A DNA stretch of 64,000 nucleotides from Clostridiaceae bacterium (GTDB taxonomy: Bacteria > Bacillota > Clostridia > Oscillospirales > Acutalibacteraceae): the NCBI GenBank assembly GCA_016292785.1, contig JAEDFL010000005.1:1-64000 (forward strand), written 5' to 3'. Each line of letters starts with the position of its first letter. Position 1 is the first letter of the stretch. This document shows positions 1 to 7,353 of this stretch, in pieces. The notes under the pieces were generated by a model. The model ran no database searches and was not told the origin of the DNA. It was given only the letters and a program-made list of their open reading frames with translations. A program made the position numbers and the translations under genes.

Positions 1-245
1 GTCGCCACGGGAGTGAATGAACGTCCGGTGGACGTTCAGAGCCGTGGCGTGACCGAGCCGCAGCGAGACGCTGTCAGCGAAGCTGACTGAGGGATTGACA
101 AAAAGCTAATGTATTCTTTAAAACTTTTTAGTCTGCACTTATCGCCTCATTCGTCAGCGCCACCTCCCCTTGCAACAAGGGGAGGCTGAATTAGTTACTG
201 CAAACTTTAAAGTTTCCACATCTAAAATCTAACATCTAAAATCTA
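1..245. repeat. Palindrome-rich intergenic element at the left edge
   Basis: No coding region is seen in the first 308 bases. The stretch is packed with inverted repeats. A nested hairpin has outer arms at 3-10 and 42-49 and inner arms GAACGTCC (19-26) and GGACGTTC (30-37). CAGCG-AGA-CGCTG lies at 61-73, GTCAGC-GAA-GCTGAC at 73-87 and CCTCCCCTT/AAGGGGAGG at 163-185. A 14-bp unit is repeated in tandem at 218-231 and 232-245. Such strings of short hairpins are typical of dispersed REP- or MITE-like elements in gut Clostridia. Assignment to a named family would need a genome-wide search. Confidence 0.45.
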
Positions 246-285
246 ATCAACCGCAAGCGTTCCTTTCGGATTGCCTGCGGTTGAT
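246..285 (-). terminator. Probable terminator of the alcohol dehydrogenase gene
   Basis: The arms ATCAACCGCAAGC (246-258) and GCCTGCGGTTGAT (273-285) pair except for one offset bulge, and lie just past the minus-strand stop codon at 309. The following minus-strand bases are T-rich but interrupted, so strength is uncertain. Confidence 0.5.
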
Positions 286-308
286 TTAAACTTTATATAC
301 TTTTTTCG

Positions 309-1514
309 TTATCCTCTGATAGCTCTGACTACCTTCTCGCAGTCCTTTGCGTCCATGATCTTAGGAACGGGATAAAGCGGATTGCCCTCTTTCAGCGCAC
401 GCTCAACAATGGTCGGAATATCCTCGTCCTTGATGAAATCAAAATGCTCGGGGATACCCATATTCTTGTTCATCTGCTTGATTGCGTCGATGAAGTTCAT
501 CGCCTTGTCAGCCTGTGAATAACCCTTGAGACCGACGATCTCAGCAAGTCTTGCAAGCTTTGGATAGGCTACCTCGCCGTAATACTCAAGAACGTGAGGA
601 AGAATTACAGCATTTGCAAGTCCGTGAGGTGTTCCGTAAATTCCGCCGAGGTTATGCGCAATGGCGTGAACATAGCCGACATAAGCTCTTGTAAACGCCA
701 TTCCTGCGTAGAAAGATGCGATAAGCATATTCTCACGGGCTCTCAGATTTTTTCCGTCGTTATATGCTTTTTCAAGATTTTCAAAGATAAGTATGGTTGC
801 TCTCTCCGCATAATCGTCCGTTGACTTCGTTCCGCTCAGACCGATATATGCCTCAACAGCGTGAGTAAGAGCGTCCATTCCGGTTGTCGATGTGATCTTC
901 TGCGGAAGTCCCGTCGTCAGCTCGGGATCGAGTACGGCGTACTTGGGGCGAAGCTTGGGATCGTTGATCGCATACTTCTCATGCGTCTGCATATTGGTTA
1001 CAACAGCGGCAAGTGTAGTTTCCGAACCTGTGCCTGCCGTTGTGGGTACAGCAAAGAACGGAGGAAGCTTGTGTCTGATTTTCAGCTCTCCCCTCATCTG
1101 AGAAACAGTAAGGTTGGGGTTGGTAACTCTTGCACCTGCAGCCTTAGCACAGTCCATCGGTGAGCCGCCGCCGAACGCTATAATACCCTCACAGCCGTTT
1201 TTGAGGTAAAGTCTGCGGGCTTCTTCAATATTTTCAATGGACGGATTGGGCTGAACTCCGTCATAAACGGTGTATTTTATTCCCTGTGCGTCAAGCTGCT
1301 CAAAAAGACCTGCAAGGAGGTTGAGGCTCATAAGTCCCTTGTCCGTTACAACGAGCACGCTTGAAATGCCTTTTGATTTAACAAGAGCGGGAAGCTCCTT
1401 CACCGCACCGGGACCTCTGAGAAGCTCCGGCTCCGACCAGTCGAAGAAACATTCCGCAACCATAAAGGTTTTCTGATAAGCTCTGTAAAAAGCTTTTGTT
1501 GCCATATCTGCCAT
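309..1514 (-). CDS. Iron-containing alcohol dehydrogenase
   Basis: A cytoplasmic NAD(P)H-dependent dehydrogenase of the group III (iron-type) family, interconverting alcohols and aldehydes, probably in fermentation. The N-terminal Rossmann-like half carries the family signature GGGSPMDCAK (nucleotide binding). The C-terminal half carries the metal ligands in GMDALTHAVEAY and in the HAIAHNLGG...GTPHG segment, where three histidines plus an aspartate bind the metal. Length (401 aa) is normal for the butanol or 1,3-propanediol dehydrogenase type. I chose the ATG at 1514 because AGAGGG lies six bases upstream of it; an in-frame ATG at 1532 has no ribosome site. The gene stands alone with its own terminator. 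Substrate cannot be told from sequence. Confidence 0.9.
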   Translation of the reverse strand: MADMATKAFYRAYQKTFMVAECFFDWSEPELLRGPGAVKELPALVKSKGISSVLVVTDKGLMSLNLLAGLFEQLDAQGIKYTVYDGVQPNPSIENIEEARRLYLKNGCEGIIAFGGGSPMDCAKAAGARVTNPNLTVSQMRGELKIRHKLPPFFAVPTTAGTGSETTLAAVVTNMQTHEKYAINDPKLRPKYAVLDPELTTGLPQKITSTTGMDALTHAVEAYIGLSGTKSTDDYAERATILIFENLEKAYNDGKNLRARENMLIASFYAGMAFTRAYVGYVHAIAHNLGGIYGTPHGLANAVILPHVLEYYGEVAYPKLARLAEIVGLKGYSQADKAMNFIDAIKQMNKNMGIPEHFDFIKDEDIPTIVERALKEGNPLYPVPKIMDAKDCEKVVRAIRG

Positions 1515-1705
1515 AAAAAACCCTCTTTTCATAAATTATAGATTTATTTTACCAAATAATACTATACTTTTACAAGAGGAAAACGGATATTTTTTTATTT
1601 TTTACAAAAAAGTTGCCGTTTTTTCTGTCGGCAAGCATATTTAGGCAAAAAATATTTTTATAAATTCAAACATTAGCCTTGCAAACAAAAAAATTAAAAA
1701 AAGTG

Positions 1706-1734
1706 TTGACAAAAGTTTTCTGTTGTGGTATAGT
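1706..1734 (+). promoter_or_regulatory. Promoter of the tRNA-Thr/tRNA-Tyr unit
   Basis: TTGACA (1706-1711) and TATAGT (1729-1734) are separated by 17 bases, and the first tRNA begins 17 bases downstream. This is a near-consensus vegetative (sigma-A) promoter. Confidence 0.85.
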
Positions 1735-1750
1735 ATACGAGCGTTGAGAC

Positions 1751-1826
1751 GCTGGTGTAGCTCAGTTGGTAGAGCAGCTGATTTGTAATCAGCAGGTCGG
1801 GGGTTCGAGTCCGTCCACCAGCTCCA
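1751..1826 (+). tRNA. tRNA-Thr (anticodon TGT)
   Basis: A 76-base cloverleaf with acceptor stem GCTGGTG/CACCAGC, T-arm GGTTCGAGTCC and encoded CCA at its end. The anticodon stem GCTGA/TCAGC holds the seven-base loop TTTGTAA, placing anticodon TGT at 1784-1786, which reads ACA (Thr). Confidence 0.95.
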
Positions 1827-1837
1827 CATTTTAATAT

Positions 1838-1922
1838 GGGAGAGTTCCCGAGTGGCCAAAGGGAACAGACTGTAAATCTGTCGTCAGTGACTTCGGTGGT
1901 TCGAATCCACCCTCTCCCACCA
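1838..1922 (+). tRNA. tRNA-Tyr (anticodon GTA)
   Basis: An 85-base class II tRNA with a long variable arm (around GTCAGTGACTTC), acceptor stem GGGAGAG/CTCTCCC, discriminator A and encoded CCA. The anticodon loop CTGTAAA puts GTA at 1872-1874. It follows tRNA-Thr by 11 bases and must share its transcript. Confidence 0.95.
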
Positions 1923-1962
1923 ATCGGGTGTCATTGCAATTCGTGATGACACCCGATTTTTG
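1923..1962 (+). terminator. Terminator of the tRNA unit
   Basis: A 12-bp perfect stem, ATCGGGTGTCAT (1923-1934) with ATGACACCCGAT (1946-1957), followed by a T-run. It begins directly at the end of tRNA-Tyr. Confidence 0.9.
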
Positions 1963-2034
1963 TTGTTTTCTTGGATTTCATGTGTTAAGTTAATCTTCTC
2001 GTCAACTATTGGGGAGAGAAAATTATTTAACAAA

Positions 2035-2070
2035 GCGGTATCATTCTCAGAGCGAGAGTGATACCGCATT
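2035..2070. terminator. Hairpin terminator between the tRNA unit and the sugar symporter gene
   Basis: A 14-bp perfect stem (2035-2048 with 2054-2067) with loop AGAGC, then ATTTTTTATTT on the plus strand. It lies just beyond the minus-strand symporter stop codon, so it probably ends that transcript and backs up the tRNA terminator. The T-run is stronger on the plus strand. Confidence 0.7.
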
Positions 2071-2072
2071 TT

Positions 2073-3536
2073 TTATTTACTTACAGTTTCGTGCAATAAA
2101 CCGCACCTTAGTGATTTCGGAAGGAGATTTTCCGCTTCCTCCCTTGTGATCTCACCGGCATTGTACTTTGCCATAATCTGAACATCCTTATCACGCAGAC
2201 GGTAGAAAAGATAGATGAACGAGGTTATCACAAGTCCGATGCTCGGAACAAGGATGTATGTTACCCACAGTCCGTTGAGAGCCGTTGCGCTCTGCACGAT
2301 GTTCAGCTTTTCGATATCGGCAAAGCTTTCCGCCTCGATCTTTGTCCAATTGAAGAAGCCAAGGATAGCAAGACCGAGCGACGAAGCGACCGCCGCAGCA
2401 ATCTTTGTCGTAAACGTCTGAATGGAAAACGTTATACCCTTTGCGTCAACACCTGTTTTGTACTGACCGTATTCGGCGCAGTCGGGTGTGAACATAAATC
2501 CGAGTGTACCTGTAACGCTTGTGAAAAGGCAGCGTATTATCATCAGCACGATGAACAGGAGCTTGTTCTGCCAGCCGATGAAGTACATCACCAGTCCGAG
2601 AACTGCGGCGACGGTGTTGCAGATGAAAAACAGCTTGAACTTATCAAACTTTTGAGAAACAACGGGAATAAGCAGAGCAACGACGATTGACGGAACGGTG
2701 CTGAGTATGCCGAGAATGATGTTGAAATTTGCACTGCCGAAAAGGTAGTACGAAACAAACAGAGACAGCGCATTGCCCGTCATAAGTCCGTTTGCAAAGA
2801 GATAGCCGAGATAATAGATCAGCAGATACTTGTTGCGGACAAGATACATCAACATTCTCTTTATCGAGAAAGCCTCGTCCTCAAGCTCGCCGTGATAGTT
2901 TCTTTCCTTGCCGACAAAGCAGAGAGGTATCATAAACAGAAGTCCTAAAACCGAGAGCAGAATGACGGTCGGACTGAAGCTTAGACCGACCTTCTCGCTG
3001 ACAAGGAGCGTGCAGAGCATTCCCGAAAGTCCCATTCCTGCGCCGCTGAAGAGTCTGCCAAGCGACATAAGCGTATTGCGCTCGTTGATATTATCGGTCA
3101 TTGTTGTGACCATACTGTAAATCGGCACATCGCAGACCGTGTAGCTTGAATCCCAGAGAAGATAGGCGATCATAAACCAGATCAGCTTGCCTGACTGAGC
3201 CATACCGCTCGGTATGATAAAGAGCAGAACGGTCGTGATCGGAATAAGTCCGACCGAGAGCCTGAGCCACGGCAGACATTTCTGACCGTTTTTGAACTTG
3301 ATTTTGTCAAATATAATTCCGAACAACGGATCGTTTACGGCGTCCCAGATCTTGACGATCAGAGTGACAACGGCGATCTTGCCGAGGTCAATGCCGTTCA
3401 TCATAAGGTATGTAGCCATAAAGGTTGTGACAACGTTGTAGAAAATATTCTGACCGACAAAATATGACCAGTAGCTCACACGTTCTCCGAGCTTAGTCGT
3501 AAAGTCAGGGGGTGAAAGAATACTCTTGATACTCAT
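2073..3536 (-). CDS. GPH-family sugar:cation symporter (MelB-like)
   Basis: A 487-residue integral membrane protein with about twelve hydrophobic segments, of the glycoside-pentoside-hexuronide:cation symporter family in the major facilitator superfamily. Family marks seen: the N-terminal GERVSYWSYFVGQNIFYN segment, VKIWDAVNDPLFGIIFD after helix 2 (the conserved D-x-x-N-D-P loop implicated in cation-coupled transport in MelB) and the tail motif GEITREEAE. It would import a glycoside or uronide with Na+ or H+; the substrate cannot be read. GGAGGAG lies five bases before the ATG. No glycosidase adjoins it, but two alpha-galactosidases occur elsewhere in the window. Confidence 0.9.
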   Translation of the reverse strand: MSIKSILSPPDFTTKLGERVSYWSYFVGQNIFYNVVTTFMATYLMMNGIDLGKIAVVTLIVKIWDAVNDPLFGIIFDKIKFKNGQKCLPWLRLSVGLIPITTVLLFIIPSGMAQSGKLIWFMIAYLLWDSSYTVCDVPIYSMVTTMTDNINERNTLMSLGRLFSGAGMGLSGMLCTLLVSEKVGLSFSPTVILLSVLGLLFMIPLCFVGKERNYHGELEDEAFSIKRMLMYLVRNKYLLIYYLGYLFANGLMTGNALSLFVSYYLFGSANFNIILGILSTVPSIVVALLIPVVSQKFDKFKLFFICNTVAAVLGLVMYFIGWQNKLLFIVLMIIRCLFTSVTGTLGFMFTPDCAEYGQYKTGVDAKGITFSIQTFTTKIAAAVASSLGLAILGFFNWTKIEAESFADIEKLNIVQSATALNGLWVTYILVPSIGLVITSFIYLFYRLRDKDVQIMAKYNAGEITREEAENLLPKSLRCGLLHETVSK

Positions 3537-3565
3537 TTAAACTCCTCCGAGCCGCTTTTTATTCT

Positions 3566-3594
3566 ATTATACGTTGTTTTCATTTAACCGTCAA
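3566..3594 (-). promoter_or_regulatory. Promoter of the GPH symporter gene
   Basis: On the minus strand, TTGACG (3589-3594) and TATAAT (3566-3571) are spaced by 17 bases, about 30 bases upstream of the start codon. Confidence 0.8.
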
Positions 3595-3596
3595 TA

Positions 3597-3630
3597 CAAA
3601 AAAACCGACAGCCCCGAAAAAGCTGTCGGT
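3597..3630 (-). terminator. Terminator after the exported-protein gene at 3646
   Basis: On the minus strand ACCGACAGC and GCTGTCGGT form a 9-bp stem followed by seven T. It lies 16 bases past the stop codon at 3646 and immediately upstream of the next gene's -35 box. Confidence 0.85.
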
Positions 3631-3645
3631 TATAGCAGTTTGTTA

Positions 3646-4632
3646 TCAGAAAGACATTGTGTGTGTGCAAACCCATTTGCCGTGAGCGGAAGCCGTGATT
3701 GTCATTCCCTTAAAGCCCGGAATATTCTTCGTTACAACACCGGTGCCGTCCGTAACGGTAAGAGGCATATCGACACGAACGAAGCTCACTCTGCCTGCGG
3801 CGTCGATGTTAGCCGTGAGGGTTGTTCCGGGATATTTGAACTGAGCCTGAGTGACCTCGGCAAAGCCGTTCAATGCGCCCGCAACCTCGTTGATATCAAG
3901 AGGCCATGCGCAGGAGGCATTGTGAGGCGGTTTTGTATTATGACCGCAGGTTTCCGAAACAAGAGTTATCACAACCTTATATCCGTTGCCGTTTCGGGAA
4001 ACGCTTGCGCTCTTAACTCCGCTTGCCGAGAGATTAGCGGGAAGAACATAGGTGCTTACCGCCGTACCGTCAGAAGCTCTGCCGCCCGAAAAGCTCTTGG
4101 TTTCATCGACCTGCTTCTGATTGCTGGAAGCAATGGAGTTGGCGATACTTGTTATCATATCATTCTTTTCGCCGCCGTTAATGGTAACGGAATCGACTCC
4201 GATTGTAACCTGCTCGGTTTTTCTGTCGGTCATTCTTGCCTGAGAATACGAGCTTTTAAGACAAGAATTATAATATGCAACAATCTGATTTTTGTTATAT
4301 CCGAGCACGGTTGAAGCCTGCGGCTGAGCGGAATTATTCGAGCCGCCGCTGTTGCTTACGGCGTTGTTATTGTTGGCAACCGTACCGTTCTGCTGAGTTA
4401 CCGTCTGTCCGTTTACGTTCGTGACGGTTGTTCCGTTCTGCGCAACGCCCTGATTGTTAGTGCCTGCGTTGACCTGATTGCTATTATCGGAATAGTTGTT
4501 TCCCGGAATGTTTGCTTCCGGCTCAATGCTGCCCGTAATTTTATCCAAAGCAACGTTCCATGCCGTGCAGCAGATAATTACGGCAAGCATTACCGAAACG
4601 ATTACTGTAAATTTTTTCCAGCTTCTGTTCAT
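3646..4632 (-). CDS. Membrane-anchored exported protein of unknown function
   Basis: About 328 aa. A short basic N-terminus is followed by one hydrophobic helix (about residues 8-26), then a long Asn/Gly/Gln/Thr-rich linker (about 35-110) and a folded C-terminal domain (about 110-328) rich in beta-forming residues. The C-terminal domain contains a Cys pair in ETCGHNTKPPHNASCAW and a final Cys near the end. I recognise no family. The layout fits a single-pass or signal-anchored surface protein with a flexible wall-spanning spacer. The ATG at 4632 was preferred to an in-frame GTG at 4641, which sits only three bases from the GGGAG ribosome site. It lies 57 bases downstream of a lipoprotein gene on the same strand and may share its transcript. 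Confidence 0.75.
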   Translation of the reverse strand: MNRSWKKFTVIVSVMLAVIICCTAWNVALDKITGSIEPEANIPGNNYSDNSNQVNAGTNNQGVAQNGTTVTNVNGQTVTQQNGTVANNNNAVSNSGGSNNSAQPQASTVLGYNKNQIVAYYNSCLKSSYSQARMTDRKTEQVTIGVDSVTINGGEKNDMITSIANSIASSNQKQVDETKSFSGGRASDGTAVSTYVLPANLSASGVKSASVSRNGNGYKVVITLVSETCGHNTKPPHNASCAWPLDINEVAGALNGFAEVTQAQFKYPGTTLTANIDAAGRVSFVRVDMPLTVTDGTGVVTKNIPGFKGMTITASAHGKWVCTHTMSF

Positions 4633-4698
4633 GGTTTTCACACTCTCCCATAAGATATATTGTTATTTTATCATACTCTGATGAAAATTTCTACTGTT

Positions 4699-5472
4699 TT
4701 ATCCGAAATTTGTGTATTCAACAACTGTTTTTGCCGATCCGCTGACCGCACCGCCCTTTATTTTGACAAGAGTTACGCCCGAAAGGTTAAAACGCTCTGT
4801 ATAGCTGACCGTCATAGACTTCAGGCTTGAGTCGTCAACGCTTATCCTTGCCGTGATGCTTATTCCGTCCGCAGAAACGCTGACCGAGGAAGCCGTGGAT
4901 TTAAATTCACCGAGCGACGAAGTAACCTTTGCCGCACTTACATAGTCGCCGCCGAGCTTGCTGAGTATTCCGCTCTCGTCGGTAGGATCGCTTTCCGGAT
5001 TAAGCTCGGCAGTAAGAACAACGAGATTATCCTCCTGCTTTGCGGTGATTGAGGAAATGTATTCCTGCTCTATCGGTCCTTTGACAAAGCTGTTTGCAAA
5101 AAGCTTACTGTCCGTATTATAATCGTATTCGGCGGAAACATCTTTTTCCCCGAACACGGAAGCGAAAGCGTCGGAAACATTTGACACAGATGAAAGCGAA
5201 CCGACGTTATCAACGCTCGCATCGCATTTTACTGTCTTCTTATATTTATAGCAATACTGATCTACATAATTGATCGCCGCATTGAGCATATCCGCCAGCT
5301 CGGTTTCGTCCGTCGGTATTGACGCTATTTTCACCGTCTGAGACGTTGCGGATTTTTCAAATGTCGGCTCCTCCTGCTCAGGATCAGGGGTTTTGTTTCC
5401 GCACGCAACGAGAGATAATAATATACATACCGCTGTTGCCGCAGATATGATTTTCATTATATACTCTTTCAT
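4699..5472 (-). CDS. Lipoprotein of unknown function
   Basis: A 257-residue protein with a lipoprotein signal peptide: basic start, hydrophobic stretch and lipobox LVAC-G (Cys near residue 24), predicting anchoring in the outer face of the cell membrane. After a Pro/Glu-rich linker comes a domain of mixed helix and beta pattern with no motif I recognise. Its C-terminal half alternates short Ser/Thr-rich beta strands, somewhat like the neighbouring exported protein, so the two may act together (inference). An in-frame ATG at 5457 gives a shorter, equally good signal peptide and has AAAGAG before it; the true start may be that one. Confidence 0.75.
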   Translation of the reverse strand: MKEYIMKIISAATAVCILLSLVACGNKTPDPEQEEPTFEKSATSQTVKIASIPTDETELADMLNAAINYVDQYCYKYKKTVKCDASVDNVGSLSSVSNVSDAFASVFGEKDVSAEYDYNTDSKLFANSFVKGPIEQEYISSITAKQEDNLVVLTAELNPESDPTDESGILSKLGGDYVSAAKVTSSLGEFKSTASSVSVSADGISITARISVDDSSLKSMTVSYTERFNLSGVTLVKIKGGAVSGSAKTVVEYTNFG

Positions 5473-5528
5473 TTAATAAATCACCATCAATAAGATTACC
5501 TTATCCTCACGTTTTTGTCAATAGCTTG

Positions 5529-6188
5529 TTATCCGCCGAAAACGATATCTGCAATCTCATCACAGCTCTCAACAATGTAGTCAGCCTTATATTCAACAAA
5601 TTCCTCACGGCATCCGTAACCGAAAAGAACTGCGGCACAGACTACGTCTGCTTTGTGTGCGCCGACAATATCAAATTTTCTGTCGCCGACCATCAGTATC
5701 CTCGACCTGTCGGTCACGCCCGTTTTCTCAATCGCAGAGTTGACTATCGCCGCCTTGTCGGAATCCTTATACTTTCTGTCCGCACCGACAATACAGTCAA
5801 ATTGCTTGTCAATGCCGCTCATTACGAGTATTCTTTCCAGAAAATCCTGCGGCTTAGAGCTTGCAACGGCGGTTTTTACTCCGTTCGCCCTGAGCTTTTG
5901 CAAAAGCTCGACCATACCGTCATAAATATAATATTTATACATTCCGATCTCGTCATATTTCCGGCGGTAGCTTTTCATCAGCGAATCAACGTCATCTTCC
6001 GTGAGCCAAGGATAGAGCGTGTGGAAGCTGACCGTCATCGGCGGACCGATGAATTTACGGATTTCCTCATCGCTCGGCTGTTCAAGGGAGTGTACGTCAA
6101 TCGCATAACGGACGCAGAAAAAAACACCCTCGCCCGTGTCGGCAACGGTTCCGTCAAAATCAAAAAGAACAGCATCAAAATTTGCCAT
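5529..6188 (-). CDS. HAD-family hydrolase (phosphoglycolate phosphatase-like)
   Basis: A 219-aa cytoplasmic phosphatase of the haloacid dehalogenase superfamily. Motif I is DFDGTVAD at the N-terminus (nucleophile Asp and acid/base Asp), motif II the Ser of TAVASSKP, motif III a Lys near DKAAIV and motif IV GDRKFDIVGA. The helical cap lies between motifs I and II, as in the Gph/PGP subfamily. The substrate is likely a small phosphomonoester and is not decidable. The ATG at 6188 is used because GGAGG stands seven bases before it; an upstream in-frame ATG overlaps that site. It is transcribed divergently from trpS. Confidence 0.88.
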   Translation of the reverse strand: MANFDAVLFDFDGTVADTGEGVFFCVRYAIDVHSLEQPSDEEIRKFIGPPMTVSFHTLYPWLTEDDVDSLMKSYRRKYDEIGMYKYYIYDGMVELLQKLRANGVKTAVASSKPQDFLERILVMSGIDKQFDCIVGADRKYKDSDKAAIVNSAIEKTGVTDRSRILMVGDRKFDIVGAHKADVVCAAVLFGYGCREEFVEYKADYIVESCDEIADIVFGG

Positions 6189-6214
6189 AATTACGCCTCC
6201 GTTCATACCCGATT

Positions 6215-6243
6215 ATTGTAACACAAATAATAATGATTTACAA
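6215..6243 (-). promoter_or_regulatory. Promoter of the HAD phosphatase gene
   Basis: Minus-strand TTGTAA (6238-6243) and TACAAT (6215-6220) with a 17-base spacer. Its -35 box overlaps the -35 box of the opposing trpS promoter, so the two promoters probably compete. Confidence 0.65.
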
Positions 6244-6265
6244 TACGGGATTTTTATGATACAAT
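6237..6265 (+). promoter_or_regulatory. Promoter of trpS
   Basis: TTTACA (6237-6242) and TACAAT (6260-6265) with a 17-base spacer, about 30 bases ahead of the trpS start. There is no T-box-sized leader here. Confidence 0.65.
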
Positions 6266-6295
6266 ATAAAACAGCTTGATTTTGGAGTGATAACA

Positions 6296-7303
6296 ATGGA
6301 TAATACAGAGAAAAAAGATCGTGTGCTGAGTATGATTCAGCCAACCTCCGTTCCTACCCTCGGAAATTACCTCGGCGCACTTAAAAACTGGGCGCAGATG
6401 AGCGCAGACAACGACTGCATCTTTGCCGTTGCCGATCTTCATGCAATTACCGTCCGCCAGGAGCCTGCAAAGCTCAGAAAGCAGTCGCTTGAGATGTATG
6501 CTTTGATGATTGCTCTCGGACTTGATCCCGAAAAGAATATAATCTTTGTTCAGTCGCACGTTCCCCAGCACAGCCAGCTCGGCTGGATCCTCAACTGCTA
6601 CACGCAGTTCGGCGAGGCGGCGAGAATGACTCAGTTCAAGGATAAATCCGCAAAGCATGCCGACAATGTAAACGTCGGACTTTTTGCCTACCCCACGCTT
6701 ATGGCGGCGGATATTCTTCTGTATCAGGCGGACTATGTTCCTGTCGGTGCGGATCAGAAACAGCACCTTGAGATCGCCCGTGACATTGCCGAGCGTTTCA
6801 ACGGCATCTATTCCCCGACCTTTACCGTGCCGAAGCCGTATATCGGCAAGACGGGAGCTAAGGTAATGTCGCTCCAGGATCCGACAAAGAAGATGTCGAA
6901 GTCAGACACAAATCCCAAGGCGTCGGTTTTCGTCCTCGACACTCCCGACGATATTATGCGTAAGTTCAAGTCGGCTGTCACGGACTCCGAAGCCAAAGTA
7001 CGCTATGTGGACGGCAAGGACGGAATAAACAATCTTATGGGTATCTATTCCTGCTGTACGGGCAAGAGCTTTGACGAGATAGAAGCCGAGTTTGACGGCA
7101 AGGGCTACGGCGATTTCAAAATGGCTGTTGCCGAAAGCGTTATTGCCGACGTGAAGCCTGTTCAGGATAAATTCAACGAGATAATGAAGGACAAGGCTTT
7201 CATCGAAAAGTGTGCCAAAGAGGGCGCAGAGAAAGCCTCCTATTTAGCCAACAAGACCTTGTCAAAGGTTATGAAAAAAGTCGGTTTCTGGCAGGTCAGA
7301 TAA
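6296..7303 (+). CDS. trpS: Tryptophan--tRNA ligase
   Basis: Class I aminoacyl-tRNA synthetase charging tRNA-Trp with tryptophan at the cost of ATP. The Rossmann catalytic core shows the HIGH-equivalent segment PTLGNYLGAL near the N-terminus and the KMSKS loop as KKMSKSDTN near residue 195. The 335-aa length is typical of bacterial TrpRS. The ATG at 6296 is chosen, with TGGAG eight bases upstream, over a GTG at 6287 that lies within the ribosome site. It is a single-gene transcript between a divergent promoter and a bidirectional terminator. Confidence 0.97.
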   Translation: MDNTEKKDRVLSMIQPTSVPTLGNYLGALKNWAQMSADNDCIFAVADLHAITVRQEPAKLRKQSLEMYALMIALGLDPEKNIIFVQSHVPQHSQLGWILNCYTQFGEAARMTQFKDKSAKHADNVNVGLFAYPTLMAADILLYQADYVPVGADQKQHLEIARDIAERFNGIYSPTFTVPKPYIGKTGAKVMSLQDPTKKMSKSDTNPKASVFVLDTPDDIMRKFKSAVTDSEAKVRYVDGKDGINNLMGIYSCCTGKSFDEIEAEFDGKGYGDFKMAVAESVIADVKPVQDKFNEIMKDKAFIEKCAKEGAEKASYLANKTLSKVMKKVGFWQVR

Positions 7304-7315
7304 ACTGAATATTAC

Positions 7316-7349
7316 AAAAAAATCGTCCACTTTCGATGGACGATTTTTT
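7316..7349. terminator. Bidirectional terminator between trpS and the radical SAM gene
   Basis: AAAAAATCGTCCA (7317-7329) pairs with TGGACGATTTTTT (7337-7349) around a seven-base loop. The A- and T-runs flank the stem, so it works on both strands for the two convergent genes. Confidence 0.9.
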
Positions 7350-7353
7350 ATAT

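Noticed and set aside
3574..4314. A 246-codon plus-strand reading frame
   Set aside because: It lies antisense to the exported-protein gene (3646-4632), has no ribosome site or recognisable domain, and runs through that gene's terminator.
5526..6221. A 231-codon plus-strand reading frame opposite the HAD phosphatase
   Set aside because: The minus-strand product has all four HAD motifs; the plus frame has none and no start signal.
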